Positions 32,528-44,254 of a stretch of 64,000 nt of DNA are shown one piece after another. The notes beneath the pieces are model-generated. The model saw nothing but the letters and a program-made list of their open reading frames with translations. It was not told the origin of the DNA and did no database searches. The position numbers and the translations under genes are program-made. Origin of the DNA: Chelonoidis abingdonii (Eukaryota; Chordata; Testudines; Testudinidae); contig NC_133773.1 in the NCBI RefSeq assembly GCF_003597395.2, positions 79,115,217-79,179,216 of the forward strand. Reading direction: 5' to 3'. Each line of letters opens with the position of its first letter. Within the stretch, counting starts at the first letter, position 1.

Positions 32528-33135
32528 CAGGCCCGGTGCAACCATTTAGGCAAACGAGGCGGTTGCCTAGGGCGCCAAGATTTGGGGGCGCCAAAAAGCG
32601 GCGCCCCCCCCAAATTTTTTAAATGGTTGCAGCGGCCGCTGCGTAGTCTGAGCTGCCGGCGGCAGCAGCTGCCTGCAGCCCGGCAGCTTAGGGCGCCCCC
32701 GGGGTCAGCACGCAAAGCCGCGGCAGCCCGGCAGCTTAGGGCGCGTGCCGGCGGTCAAGCGCCGCAGCAGCGGCAGCCCGGGCGCCAAGCCTCCGGGTCA
32801 GGAAGCCCGCCGTGAGCGGCCAGCAACTCCGAGGGCATTCCCCCGGATCAGGACCGCCGCGGTGGTCTGGGGGGGGGGTCCGGCAGCCCGTGGTGTTCGC
32901 TCACCGGGTCAGGAAAGCCGGCCAGCGGGCGGTCGGGTGCACCCAGGCGCTCCGGGTAGGGAGCTGCGCAGGCGATCGCAACCCGGGGCGCCCCCCCCCC
33001 GGGTCAGGGAGCCGCGGCTCCGGTGGACCTGCCGCAGGCATGCCTGCGGCAGCTCCGCCCGAGCCGCGAGACCCGCACGGGGGGCGGCAAAATGTCCCAG
33101 CGCCTAGGGCGTCAGAAATCCTAGCGCCGGCCCTG
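32528..33135 (+). mobile_element. Non-autonomous hAT element, CpG-island-like, with perfect 8-bp target duplication
   Basis: The element starts 'caggcccggtgcaacc' and ends 'cctagcgccggccctg', giving the inverted ends CAGGCCCGGTGC and CAGGGCCGGCGC. It is flanked by agtgcaag on both sides (32520-32527 and 33136-33143). The 608-base interior is extremely GC- and CpG-rich and contains about six loose units with 'ccgggtcag'. No transposase is encoded. The left ~170 bases match the right end of 15016-16520 in reverse complement. Open frames of 105-120 codons here come from base composition. Confidence 0.95.
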
Positions 33136-33143
33136 AGTGCAAG

Positions 33144-34461
33144 AGGGAATGGAATCAACTGATGAATGGAGATGAATTGGTAATATGTGCTGGGGGGGTA
33201 TTAAAGTAAGTAGCTTGGAAGAGAATATATTGGGAATGGGAGAAAAAAGTTCAGGGTCACAAAGGGACAAATAATTTTTTCTCCTACTCTGCCTTTTATT
33301 GCAAAGTGCCCAGTATTTCATTGTGAAAAGGCAGTCCTTTTTTCTTCCTACTCCACCTGCCACTTACAACCTATTTCCCCATGACACTCCTCCCCCACGC
33401 AGAGGGTGCCAGATTTTCACTTTTAAAATATGGCAGGAGGTCTGGAGTGGAAAGGTGGGAAGAACAGCCTGTGACTTGCAGCCTCACCAATTATTTTGGG
33501 AATCAGCCACTCACTGTGGTCATATCACCAAACCTATCATGTTTATTCTTGTAAAATACACCATGAGAATTTAATGTCCATCCGTGTCTCTATATTATGC
33601 CCTTGATCATACCTATGAAGCCTATTGAGGAAAATGGAGTTGCATGCAAGTAAGTGAAGGCAGAAGTGGGCATGAAGAACTATCATTATTAGTGAGACAG
33701 AAGTCAGAGATAGCCCAAGTTGGCACTCGTATCCTAGGATAAGTTTGCAAGTCAATCCATCTAGTAGTTAGAAAAAGCATCTATTTTATTTCCTAGCAGG
33801 ACACATTTTACATGGAGTTTTAGAGAAACAATAAAGTTAAAATTCTATGATACCATTTTTACAGTCACCTTTTAGAACAGAAGTTTATTTTAACTTATTA
33901 AATCTGGCCTCATGTGGCTTTATAAGACTCTGAAATTAACATTTTAACTATGATTATATCAATATGTAAAAAACAAAAATAGTTGAAATATGTAAAGAAT
34001 GATTTTTTTCATTCATTCTTTCTGGGGAGGCAGCTTGGACGAGTGAGTCAATATCTGAGTTACCAGTACTGATTCAGTTTGAGCCTTCAGAGTGATTTAT
34101 TCTAGTTTATTAAAAATAAAGTTATACAAGTAAGTGAAAATAATAGATGTGGGATCCCAGACAAATGCCTTCTTTCATCATACAATGGGAAGGGATTAAC
34201 TGAGTGATTACTCCAAGTCCAGGAAAATAAATAATATTTAACTTTGTCCAAAAATTTATTAAAATATGGAACCCTTTTATTTACTTAAATTTTATGAGAT
34301 TTTTTTCTAAAGAGAAAGATCTATTTGATTTTACACCTCTTATCTCAGTCAGCTAAAATGTAAAACAACTAAGACAACTACTATCTGAGGGAAAGAGAGC
34401 TGGGTGAGGATTTTAAAACTTAAAATGCAGATTGTAGTTGATAATGTTCTTGGCTTTCTTG
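33144..34461. other. AT-rich interval without recognised genes
   Basis: No conserved coding sequence or intact repeat was seen. Confidence 0.55.
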
Positions 34462-35510
34462 TAGGGCTGTTCATTAATCTCAGTTAACTCATGCGCTTAA
34501 CTCAAAAAAATTGTCATTAATCGCAATTTTAATCACACTGTTACACAATAGAATACCAGCTGAAATGTATTAAATATTTTTGGATGTTTTTCTACATTTT
34601 CAAATATATTGATTTCAATTACACAGAATACAAAGTGTACAGTGCTCACTTTTATCATTTTTACAGTGAAAATATTTGTAATAAAAATATAAACAAAATA
34701 AATAGTATTTTTCAATTTTCCTCATACAAGCAGGGCTGGCTCCACGCACCAGCCCAGCAAGCTGCTGCTTGAGGCAGCCAACGGTGAGTGGCAGCACATC
34801 CGGCTTTTCTGCAGCAATTCAGTGGTGGGTCCCTCACTCCCTCTCGGAGCAAAGGATCAGTCATGGAATTGCTGCCGAAGACTGAAGCAGTGGCCGCAGA
34901 GCTGCAGATCATGATTGCGGCCTTTTTTTTTCTTTCTTTCTTCTTCCCTTTTTGTTGCTGGGGTCGGAAAAAACCTTGGAGCCAGCACTGCATACAAGCA
35001 CTGTAGTGCAATCTCTTTATTGTGAAAGTGCAACATACAAATGCAGATTTTTTTTGTTACATAACTGTACTAAAAAAAAAAAAATAGAGCCTATCAGTCC
35101 ACTCAGTCCTACTTCTTGTTCAGCCAGTCACTAAGAAAAACAAGTTTGTTTACATTTACTGGAGATACTGCTGCCTACTTCTTATTTACCATGTCACCAT
35201 AAAGTGAGAACAGGCATTCATATGGGATTTTTATAACTAGCATTGCAAGGTATTTATGTGCTAGATATCCTAAACATTTGTATGGCCCTTCATGCTTCAA
35301 CCACCATTCCAGAAGACATGCTTCCATGCTGATGACACTTGTTAAAAAATAATGCGTTAATTAAATTTGTGACTGAACTTCTTGGAGAGGAGAATTGTAC
35401 ATCGCTGGCTCTGTCTTACCTATATTCTGTCATATATTTCATGTTATAGTAGTATTGGATGATGACTCCGCACATGTTCCTTTTAAGAACACTTTCACTG
35501 CAGATTTTGT
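34462..35510 (-). mobile_element. Rearranged hAT (Charlie/ZBED-type) element
   Basis: The left end 'tagggctgttcattaatc' followed by 'attaatcgcaattttaatc' is a decayed terminus of a hAT family common in amniotes (usual CAGGGCTGTC with TTAATCGCGATTAAT). The stretch to about 35338 is the 3' UTR and C-terminal coding end of the transposase in antisense, including 'cttcttgttcagccagtc' (reverse: DWLNKK-type end) and 'cttcaaccaccattccag' (reverse: LEWWLKH-type). From about 35345 to 35505 the orientation flips to sense, beginning 'taatgcgttaattaaattt'. The element therefore has a large internal deletion plus inversion. The far terminus was not found. The family assignment relies on my memory of the consensus. 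Confidence 0.75.
34731..34990 (+). mobile_element. 260-bp hAT MITE nested in the older hAT element
   Basis: It starts 'cagggctggctccacg' and ends 'cttggagccagcactg'. The inverted ends are CAGGGCTGGCTCCA and CAGTGCTGGCTCCA. The flanks catacaag (34723-34730) and catacaag (34991-34998) are a perfect 8-bp target duplication. There is no coding capacity. The two halves of the host element rejoin cleanly once the MITE is removed. Confidence 0.97.
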
Positions 35511-37196
35511 TACCCTCCCAATTTCTGTACATCATCTTCTTCCAGCTTCTGCCTATGTTCCCCATACTTCTATCCACCGTGACACCTGTCGTTGTCCAGT
35601 GTCCCCAGCTCATGTCCATATTTACCCACCCAAACTGATCCTATCTCTACCCATGTCTTCTGCCCCCCCACTCCTGCCCTAACCCTCAATCCTACTCTTA
35701 ACTTCCCCACCCTTTTCAGGTTCCAATCCTTCTCCCACACATCCATGCATTTCTTACCTCTTCTCCGTCAGTCTCTTGTTCATCATCCTGGTGCCAGGTT
35801 GCTTTCTCCTCACCTTTCAGGCTGCCTGGGCACCAGCAAGAGGGGAATTGAGAGCACAGAAGGGACCATCCATCAGCTCTCACTTCCAGTATCTGGTGTC
35901 ACTGTGGCATCCTGGTAGGTAGGCAGAGCAATTGCAGGTAGCCTCTTGATCAGTCCCTGCCCCTTGGGATGCTTTGTGGGGATGGGGCACGATCAGTGCA
36001 GATGGAATCTTAAGAGAATTTGGTTGCAAAATTATAACAACTCTATACTGAACATATGTGAATGGATTTTTCAGAGGCTTATAACTCATCCAAATGTGGG
36101 CAGATTTTCAGAGGAACGGCAAAAGATACACCTGTGACACCAGGGTGATCTCCACTGCCAAATTTAAAGTCCCTGCTCCAGAGGCAATAGAGGCTATAGA
36201 GCTTTTCAACAAAACAGCTGTAAGAATTTTAATGAAGGGGGAAATATATTTTCTGTAATCTTGTTCTGAGAAACAACTGCTGTATTTTAACTTAAATTCT
36301 CCAGATAAATTCAGTTTGTTGAGGCAGATAGTTGGCAGGGAAGTACACTCTTGATTGGTGCTCCCATTATCTGCCACACAAATCCATCTTTCCTTTTCCA
36401 CTTACAAGTAATGCAGTCATCCTAAACTCTTGCCAATAAAAGCTTCAGACTACATTACAACATCATGTACTTTATTCCCTATATATTGATTTGCTGGAAC
36501 ACCAGTAGCAGCTGTGGTAATGTTGTCAACGCTTTCCCAGTGCACCACTTTGTTTTCAGTCACTCATAGTCTTCCAAAAGTTTCACACACATTTTTCTAT
36601 TCAAGATACTTTCAATCCCCTCATCATAATGGGAATCATTCCCCCGGATCCTTTCCTCTTTTGTCCCTATTCTTGCCCCAGAAAGGAAAGCTCTGGACCT
36701 CTGCATAGTACTAAGGCCTGTTTTCTGACCTTAGGGCCCTTGATCATCCACATCTGACTTTGGCCCTTAAGTTATCCATTCCCAACCCATCTTATGGATA
36801 TGGCTGTGGGAAATCCCTCCAGTCCATCTGCAATTACATGATGACTCCTAAAACATAACAGCCAGATTGCTACTTGTGACAGTTCCTTGGGGTGCCAAAA
36901 ACTGTGAGTCATCTTGTTATCCCCAGGCCTCAGTGAAAATGAGAGAATTCCTTGTGCTTAACTAGATGTTAGCTTCCTGACACTTCCAAGACTACCTCCT
37001 CAGAGCTCTGCCAGCAAAGTGAGTTTGATCTGCAAGCTAAGAATAGGTGCATGCTAATCCCCAAACCCCTCTGAAAGCATCCTCAAGCAGTATCCAGCCC
37101 CGTTCACTGGACACTCACAGTAATTACCAGGGTTCACTGTTCCCAAAGGGACAGGATACATACAGCTTGTTTGGTACAACTCAGGATCAGGTCCTC
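35511..37196. other. Interval without recognised genes
   Basis: Pyrimidine-rich at first (about 35600-35820), then ordinary. Open frames up to 108 codons show no recognisable protein family. Confidence 0.5.
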
Positions 37197-37371
37197 TATA
37201 GACGCCCCTCAATTTACGTAACTCAAATTTTGCATAAGTCGGAAACGAATAACTGTATGTTACGCAAACATTTCCGCAACTCAAAAATTCTATTTCTGGC
37301 TTATGGAAGTTTTTCCATAAGTGCAAATTTGTGCTAGTCGGGTCTTGGGTAACCCAGGGAGTGTCTGTATA
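37197..37371. mobile_element. Small TIR element with TA target site (Tc1/mariner-like MITE)
   Basis: The left end 'tatagacgcccctc' and the reverse complement of the right end 'tatacagacactccc' are imperfect inverted repeats beginning at TA. The interior holds further mirrored motifs such as 'acgtaactcaaattttgc' and 'ccgcaactcaaaaattc'. The size (about 175 bases) and TA flanks fit a Tc1/mariner-type MITE. Superfamily assignment is an inference from the TA. Confidence 0.6.
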
Positions 37372-37805
37372 ACACTACAAGATGGGGATATATTTACAAT
37401 AAAACAGTCATAAATTTATTATCAAAGATTAAGATTAAGAGATACTGAGTAAGAATAATGAAAACAGAAATAGTTACATATAAAACAAAAAGTATAAACG
37501 CTTCTTAGAGTCTAAACTTTAACAGGTTAAATCCTTGCCTAAAGTAGTTTCTCACCTAAAGCAGTTTACCTGTGTTACCAATGCACCTGACTGAGATCCA
37601 CTGTTCATGGGTGAAAAAGGTGTTTGTCCTTATTTCTCCCTCAGTGATGGATAACTGGGTCCCTATCCCAATAAACCTTTGAAGTGCACTTCTAGACAAA
37701 GCTTTTTCTCTCTGCTGTTCTTCTCTTCCTCTTGACTTCTCATCTCCTGTTGACTTTTTCTAAATGGGATTCTGTTGTTTTGTCTTCTAATGCCTAGTCC
37801 ACATA
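37372..37805. other. Interval without recognised genes
   Basis: AT-rich sequence; nothing recognisable was seen. Confidence 0.5.
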
Positions 37806-39480
37806 TCATAGAATCATAGAAGATTAGAGTTGGAAGAGACATCAGGCGGTCATCTAGTCCAACCCCCTGCTCAAAGCAGGACCAACATCAACAAAATCAT
37901 CCAAGCCAGGGCTTTGTCACACCGGGCCTTAAAAACTTCTAAGGATGGAGTTCCCATCACTCCCCTTGGTAACCCATTCCAGTGCTTCACCACCCTCCTA
38001 GTGAAACAGTGTTTCCTAATATTCAACCTAGACCTCCCCCACTGCAACTTGAGANNNNNNNNNNNNNNNNNNNNNNNNNNNNNNNNNNNNNNNNNNNNNN
38101 NNNNNNNNNNNNNNNNNNNNNNNNNNNNNNNNNNNNNNNNNNNNNNNNNNNNNNNNNNNNNNNNNNNNNNNNNNNNNNNNNNNNNNNNNNNNNNNNNNNN
38201 NNNNNNNNNNNNNNNNNNNNNNNNNNNNNNNNNNNNNNNNNNNNNNNNNNNNNNNNNNNNNNNNNNNNNNNNNNNNNNNNNNNNNNNNNNNNNNNNNNNN
38301 NNNNNNNNNNNNNNNNNNNNNNNNNNNNNNNNNNNNNNNNNNNNNNNNNNNNNNNNNNNNNNNNNNNNNNNNNNNNNNNNNNNNNNNNNNNNNNNNNNNN
38401 NNNNNNNNNNNNNNNNNNNNNNNNNNNNNNNNNNNNNNNNNNNNNNNNNNNNNNNNNNNNNNNNNNNNNNNNNNNNNNNNNNNNNNNNNNNNNNNNNNNN
38501 NNNNNNNNNNNNNNNNNNNNNNNNNNNNNNNNNNNNNNNNNNNNNNNNNNNNNNNNNNNNNNNNNNNNNNNNNNNNNNNNNNNNNNNNNNNNNNNNNNNN
38601 NNNNNNNNNNNNNNNNNNNNNNNNNNNNNNNNNNNNNNNNNNNNNNNNNNNNNNNNNNNNNNNNNNNNNNNNNNNNNNNNNNNNNNNNNNNNNNNNNNNN
38701 NNNNNNNNNNNNNNNNNNNNNNNNNNNNNNNNNNNNNNNNNNNNNNNNNNNNNNNNNNNNNNNNNNNNNNNNNNNNNNNNNNNNNNNNNNNNNNNNNNNN
38801 NNNNNNNNNNNNNNNNNNNNNNNNNNNNNNNNNNNNNNNNNNNNNNNNNNNNNNNNNNNNNNNNNNNNNNNNNNNNNNNNNNNNNNNNNNNNNNNNNNNN
38901 NNNNNNNNNNNNNNNNNNNNNNNNNNNNNNNNNNNNNNNNNNNNNNNNNNNNNNNNNNNNNNNNNNNNNNNNNNNNNNNNNNNNNNNNNCTTTCCCCATA
39001 TCCACAGAGCCAGTTATTTCATCATAGAAGGCAATCAGGTTGGTCAGGCATGACTGGTGAATCCATGTTGACTGTTCCTGATCACCTTCCTCTTCTCCAA
39101 GTGCTTCCAAATGGTTTCCTTAAGGACCTGCTCCATGATTTTTCCAGGGACTGCGGTAAGGCTGACCGGTCTGTAGTTCCCTGCATTCTTCTTCTTCCCT
39201 TTTTTAAAGATGGGCACTATATTTGCCTTTTTCCAATCATCCGGAACCTCCCTGGATAGCCATGAGTTTTCAAAGATAATAGCCAGTGGCTCTGCAATCA
39301 CATCAGCCAATTCCCTCTATACCCTTGGATGCATTAGATCTGGACCCATGGACTTGTGCATGTCTAGCTTTTATAAATAGTCCTTAACCTGTTCTTTCAG
39401 CACTGAGAGCTGCTCACCTCCTCCCCATACTGTGTCAACCTTGGCAGATGGATGAATATACATCCTGTGTCTGGCAAAAC
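37806..39480 (-). mobile_element. CR1 LINE (different subfamily), minus strand, interrupted by a gap
   Basis: The 3' tail 'atcatagaatcatagaag' and 3' UTR 'catctagtccaaccccctgc' lie at the left. Right of the gap, minus-strand coding reads KKANIVPIFKKGKKKNAGNY and RPVSLTAVPGKIMEQVL (39044-39310), then a frame change to SCLTNLIAFYDEITGSVDMG near 38990-39060. These are the N-terminal blocks of the CR1 reverse transcriptase. The catalytic core falls in the gap. The 5' end fades near 39480. Confidence 0.88.
38055..38989. other. Assembly gap (935 N)
   Basis: Undetermined bases inside one CR1 copy. The missing part should hold the reverse transcriptase core and 3' coding end. Confidence 0.99.
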
Positions 39481-42400
39481 CAGTTTTTCCCCTCTGCTTT
39501 GCAGTACCATCTTGATACTAACTACAAGGATATATTTTCAGTATGTAGACAGATTTTTTTAAATATCATACGTATGTACATTTCACAATGATTCTAATGA
39601 CCATCATGAGACTCACTTTCATTTATGATCTCACACAACATTCTTTATAAAGAAATACTATGAAAGCAATGTGACAGATAAATGGAGTTTGTCAAACCTG
39701 TCAAGGGCTTCATTGTCATTGAGGGATTTTTAGAGTCACACCAATAAATTCCTGTAACAAGACTTTCACATTACTCACAATATGTGTTCCTTACATGCCA
39801 TCTGATGGTGTCTTGTAATATGCCTCCTTAAGAGAGATCAAAAATTTTACCACCTCCTCATTCACTCCTTTTCTGCATCAGTCTATCCTGCCTGCCCCAG
39901 GACAACTGATTGGAAGCAAGAAAGACCCAAAATGACTTTCTGATTGCTGCTTGAGAGCCACAATACTGCTCTTCCTCAGGTGGCCAGCTCTTACAAACCA
40001 CACTACCACCATGGGAGCCAAGGAGGACTGATCTGGGTGCAGTCTTTGGCTCCATACTCATGTAAACCCAGTCCCTTCATGAGATGCATGAGATAAGGAA
40101 CTTACACCATATGAGTGCCTAGTGAGGAGGCAGTGCTAACCAACTGACAGGGCCTAGCAAACAGGCCCCTTCTTAAAAGAAAAACTAACTTTCTGTTAAA
40201 ATCAAATAACTTATAAACAGAATCCACAGCTTAGAAGATAAAGTATTATTAGTAACATTCTGGCTTGTAAAAAATTTATTGGCCTGACGTTGTCATCACC
40301 AGAATGTGAAAATATATCTTGGATCACAGAAGGGACATTAGCTAATAAAAATCATATTTAAAAAAACCTTCCATACCTAAATAACATTCTGCACTATTAA
40401 AAATGAGAAAACTTTTAAAATATAGTTTATCATTATTTACTTTTTCATTCTCCTTAGTTTGGACAATGAAAATAGACTAGGCCATCTAACTTGTTGTCAT
40501 GGTCAATTTCATTTTCAGATATTCTTCCATTGTGCTAGTGTAAAGTGACCAAAGTGAAATCATATGATCCTTTGTGAGCTGGTGGTAAATTTAGTTTATG
40601 AGACAGTATATTTGCTTTTACTTAATCTTTTCCTTTAAAATCTGGTTTAAATTAAAATAACTGTTCAATATAAAACTGTTCAATATAAAAATTGCTAGTT
40701 ATTAATGTATGTGGCCTCTCTACATAATGATTCTGTTGTTATTCCCACACAAATTGCAATTTGATTAATGAAACTTTAGAAAATTATGATCAATTGAAAG
40801 CAGTGGCTCATAATGGAAACATTTTAGAATTTTTTTTCTGTTTAGCAGTCCTTAGCACTATAACTATAATAAATGGAAGTATTCCAATGGCCAATATTAA
40901 CAGTTGTTCTGCTCCTGCATGTATTACCCTGAATATTATTTACTAAACATACCACAAATAGAGGCCAACAGTATACAGCAATAATAATGAGTTCTCTTCT
41001 GGCAACTTTAGAGGCAGCACAATGTTGTCTACCCAAGGTTGTAAGAATTTGTCACAGAATGTGTCCATTCAGCCATCTCGACCCTGTCATTCAGCATATG
41101 AGAGACAGGCTGCTTCTATAATATGAATTATGTTTGACTTTTGCACACTGCAATATTGTGTAGTAAGGATTGTGATATTTTGTGGCATTGGCATACATGT
41201 CACTGAAATGAAAATGTACCACACGTATTGGGCACATTTCTGCTCCCTCTCAGTCAATGGCAAACCTTATATTGACATTAGTGGGAGCAGAACTGAACCC
41301 ATGTTTAGAGATTTAGCTGTGCCAAATTACATAGATTGTACCACAATACTGCTATCTTGTCGCATGACACAGCCTACAAATATTATTGAGTGTGTGACAT
41401 ATCTCTCACTTCATTGACAAGGATGCCATATGTCATCAAATGCTAATGCCTTAGCTCATATTTGAATTTACAATTCCCTATCCAATGTAAGTCTTTGTAT
41501 AATAAACAGAATATCCTCAGTTTTCCTCATTTTAAAACTATATAGTTCTAAAAGATGATGCCAAATTAATTCTTCAATAAAGTTCTGCATTTATTCATTC
41601 ATAGAAGTGCTAATCATTTTTTGAAAATTTGTAGAGCTAATGTTATGGAAATGGATGCAGTTTTCCATTAACAACATGAACAAGTTTGGAGCAAGTCTGT
41701 GTATCACAGGTAAAAATACCATTCTCTGCTCCACTATATTTATGTCTCATTAGTTTATGGACCTAAAGCCCTCCAGGGATTGTCACTTACAAATCCACAG
41801 AATCTTTTGAGCACCAGAGTTTGCATTTGGATCTCTAATTTAGCCAACAGATGTGGAAAATTCATATATGGATGGAACTCCCAAGTGACTACAAAGCTGT
41901 GGAAGCTAATGAAGTGGCTAGAAGAATCATAGAATAAAGCTAAGTAACATTATACTGTACCAATTAGAAAAGATATTTTGGAAGAGAAACTCAGAGTATG
42001 TTCCAGAAAAAGTTAACATAAATTTGGTCTCAAAATCTTCCTTCTAAAGCTGCCTTTTTTCTACTCATTTTCTATTGTTTTGTGTTAATCCCACCAGTGG
42101 CTTCAACCCTCAGAAAACTCATAATAATTGTGAAAGAATTGTGAAAATATTACCAGATTGTGGAACTGTATAGTGGGTTTAAGAAAACACAAAATTCCAA
42201 ACAAACATGAAATGGGTTACCAAGACAACAAAAACCTGTGAATGGAGCCCACCATTTTTGGTCATGAAACAGACATGAACCAACATCTGCAGAGTTCAAG
42301 TCCTGAACACTTTTGGTCGCCAAATATGGTGGTGATTTTAAATTTAAAAAAAAAAAAGGAAACAACAAATTCTGTTATATGCAACTGTAAAGCCTCACTT

Positions 42401-43059
42401 TAGGGTATCAGCAGCAAGGTTTTAACTTAGATCTTTAAATCTGCAGCATGGACCTAAAATACTAACTATAATGATAACTGTATTCAGAAGTAAGTTGTTA
42501 TGCTCTGTAGATCAGCCAAAAGAGGAGGTTACTTAATAATAAAACAGTAAATTATATATGCATGGATTGCCCACATTTTAGACAGTACAGCTTGGTACAT
42601 ATATTTGGCAGATTCTTTCTGAGAGTCAAGCTGAGTAAGTAGAGGAAGAGATTTAGGTCTGCTATTTTAGAGATTTGGGCTCATTTCTCAACTCTGCCAG
42701 AAATGTCCTCGTATAACCTTTTAGAGGGATCTAGTAGAAGAGGTGACTCTAGAACTCAAACTCCTGTCTCCTAACTCAGTGCACTTTTGTCTACATATTT
42801 GAAGGGAGAAAAAAAAGCAGAAAGATGATAATCTATTTTAACTCTGTCTTGTCTGAAGACTTTGTTTGGGAAGATGCTGAGTGGTATAATCAGTGCAGTT
42901 GGAATGTTCTACCGTTTTAACAGGAACCCTCTAAAAGGATCTGATGAGGATGTGATTTTTGAAAATGGTTAATATGAACTAATTTTAATTAAACAAGTCA
43001 TTTGACCCCAGCATTTTTTCCTGTCAAATTTCTGTTCCAAAACTTGGGGGCACTAGGGC
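39481..43059. other. AT-rich interval without recognised genes
   Basis: No coding region of more than 95 codons and none with recognisable homology. A 16-base unit containing 'ctgttcaatataaaa' occurs twice in tandem at about 40661-40692. Near 41240-41290 there is a weak copy of the 'gacttcaatggg' dispersed repeat. Confidence 0.5.
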
Positions 43060-43184
43060 TAGCGTGACCAGATGTCCCAATTTTATAGGGACAGTCCTGA
43101 TATTTGGGACTTTTTTTTATATGGGCTCCTATGTCCCCCCACCTTCTGTCCCAATTTTTCACACTTGCTGTCTGTTCACTCTAA
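43060..43184. mobile_element. Small TIR element (GTGACCAGATGTCCC type)
   Basis: The left end 'agcgtgaccagatgtccc' and the right end 'gctgtctgttcactcta' (reverse: TAGAGTGAACAGACAG) are diverged inverted repeats. The body 'tttatagggacagtcctg' and 'ctgtcccaatttttcacac' matches a short element I recall as abundant in turtles. No coding capacity. The target duplication could not be fixed. Confidence 0.65.
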
Positions 43185-43270
43185 CTAAGGCAAACATTCT
43201 CAACAATATTTAGAGCCCTCACTCCCAGCTTCTAACTTTCCAGAAGAGTTAGGGTTCTAAAAGCCTTTGA

Positions 43271-43400
43271 CAGGTTTCAGAGTAGCAGCCGTGTTAGTCT
43301 GTATCTGCAAAAAAAACAGGAGTACCTGTGGCACCTTAGAGACTAACAAATTTATTTGAGCATAAGCTTTCATGGGCTAAAACCCAGCTCTTCAAAAATC
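43271..43400 (+). mobile_element. Turtle tRNA-derived SINE
   Basis: The sequence 'gtagcagccgtgttagtctg', followed by 'gtggcaccttagagactaac' and 'tttgagcataagctttcatg', is the classic turtle SINE in plus orientation, with a tRNA-like head. It is truncated or decayed at the 3' end, where it fades into 'cttcaaaaatcagtc'. It would have been transcribed by RNA polymerase III and moved by a LINE. Confidence 0.92.
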
Positions 43401-44254
43401 AGTCATAAAGATAGTTATAATTAAAAGTATAAATTGGGCAATCTTAAAGTTACCATCACTTCCATATAATACAACTTTTCCTTATGTTCTCCCTCTTTAC
43501 CTCTGCTCGCCTCAGTTTAGCACTGCTTTCTTTGCCTGTCACTCAGTAAATGCCAGAAAAGCCATGCACTCAATACTCAGTTATAGGGCCCAGCCTGCAC
43601 TCACCATATGGGTTTACCATGTATAGTTTAGAGAAACGAATACTAGAAGAGGTGGGATTTAGTAACCATTTTCACTGAAGATCAAAAAGTGAGTAGAGGA
43701 ACAAGGGACAGTGAAAAGAAACTGGAAGCAAGAGGATGGAAATTCAGCAGCAAGATTTTGGGACTACATATCAGTAATAGCATCCAAAAGTCAATACTAT
43801 TAAAATAAGAAACAATGTCTTGGAAGCCCCACAGCTTGATTTATCAAAAATTAGACTGGACAAAGCACTCAGATAGAAATAGAGGATACAATCCTGCATT
43901 GACATGGCCTAGCCAAGTGGAATTGTAGGGCTTCCCCATCCATTATTTCCATAACTGAACAGGCTGTCTGTACAGCATACTCTATCAGAACACAGAGTAA
44001 ATGGGATGAAGCAATATAAAGTCTAAATATTTTGGAAATTATGAGTATTTTAAAATGCATATTTAAAGTCTTTGTGTAAAAAGTATTTAAAATTATCTAA
44101 TCTAGTTAATACCTCTAGTCCTTCTGGTACACTCCTTAGAAATATAACCTTTATTTTCCCCCATAGAAATGAATTGGTTTCCTGGATGATGCCCAGAGAA
44201 GTCATGCATTTTACACAGGTTATTTTATACAGCTAGAAATTTTGAAATCCGTAG
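43401..44254. other. Interval without recognised genes
   Basis: AT-rich sequence; nothing recognisable was seen. Confidence 0.5.

Noticed and set aside
32431..33162. GC-rich frames of 94-120 codons as coding exons
   Set aside because: They lie almost wholly within the hAT element at 32528-33135 and are open on both strands because of base composition.
37830..39259. Frames of 360-425 codons as large proteins
   Set aside because: Most of each frame is the 935-N gap; the remainder is CR1 sequence or its antisense.
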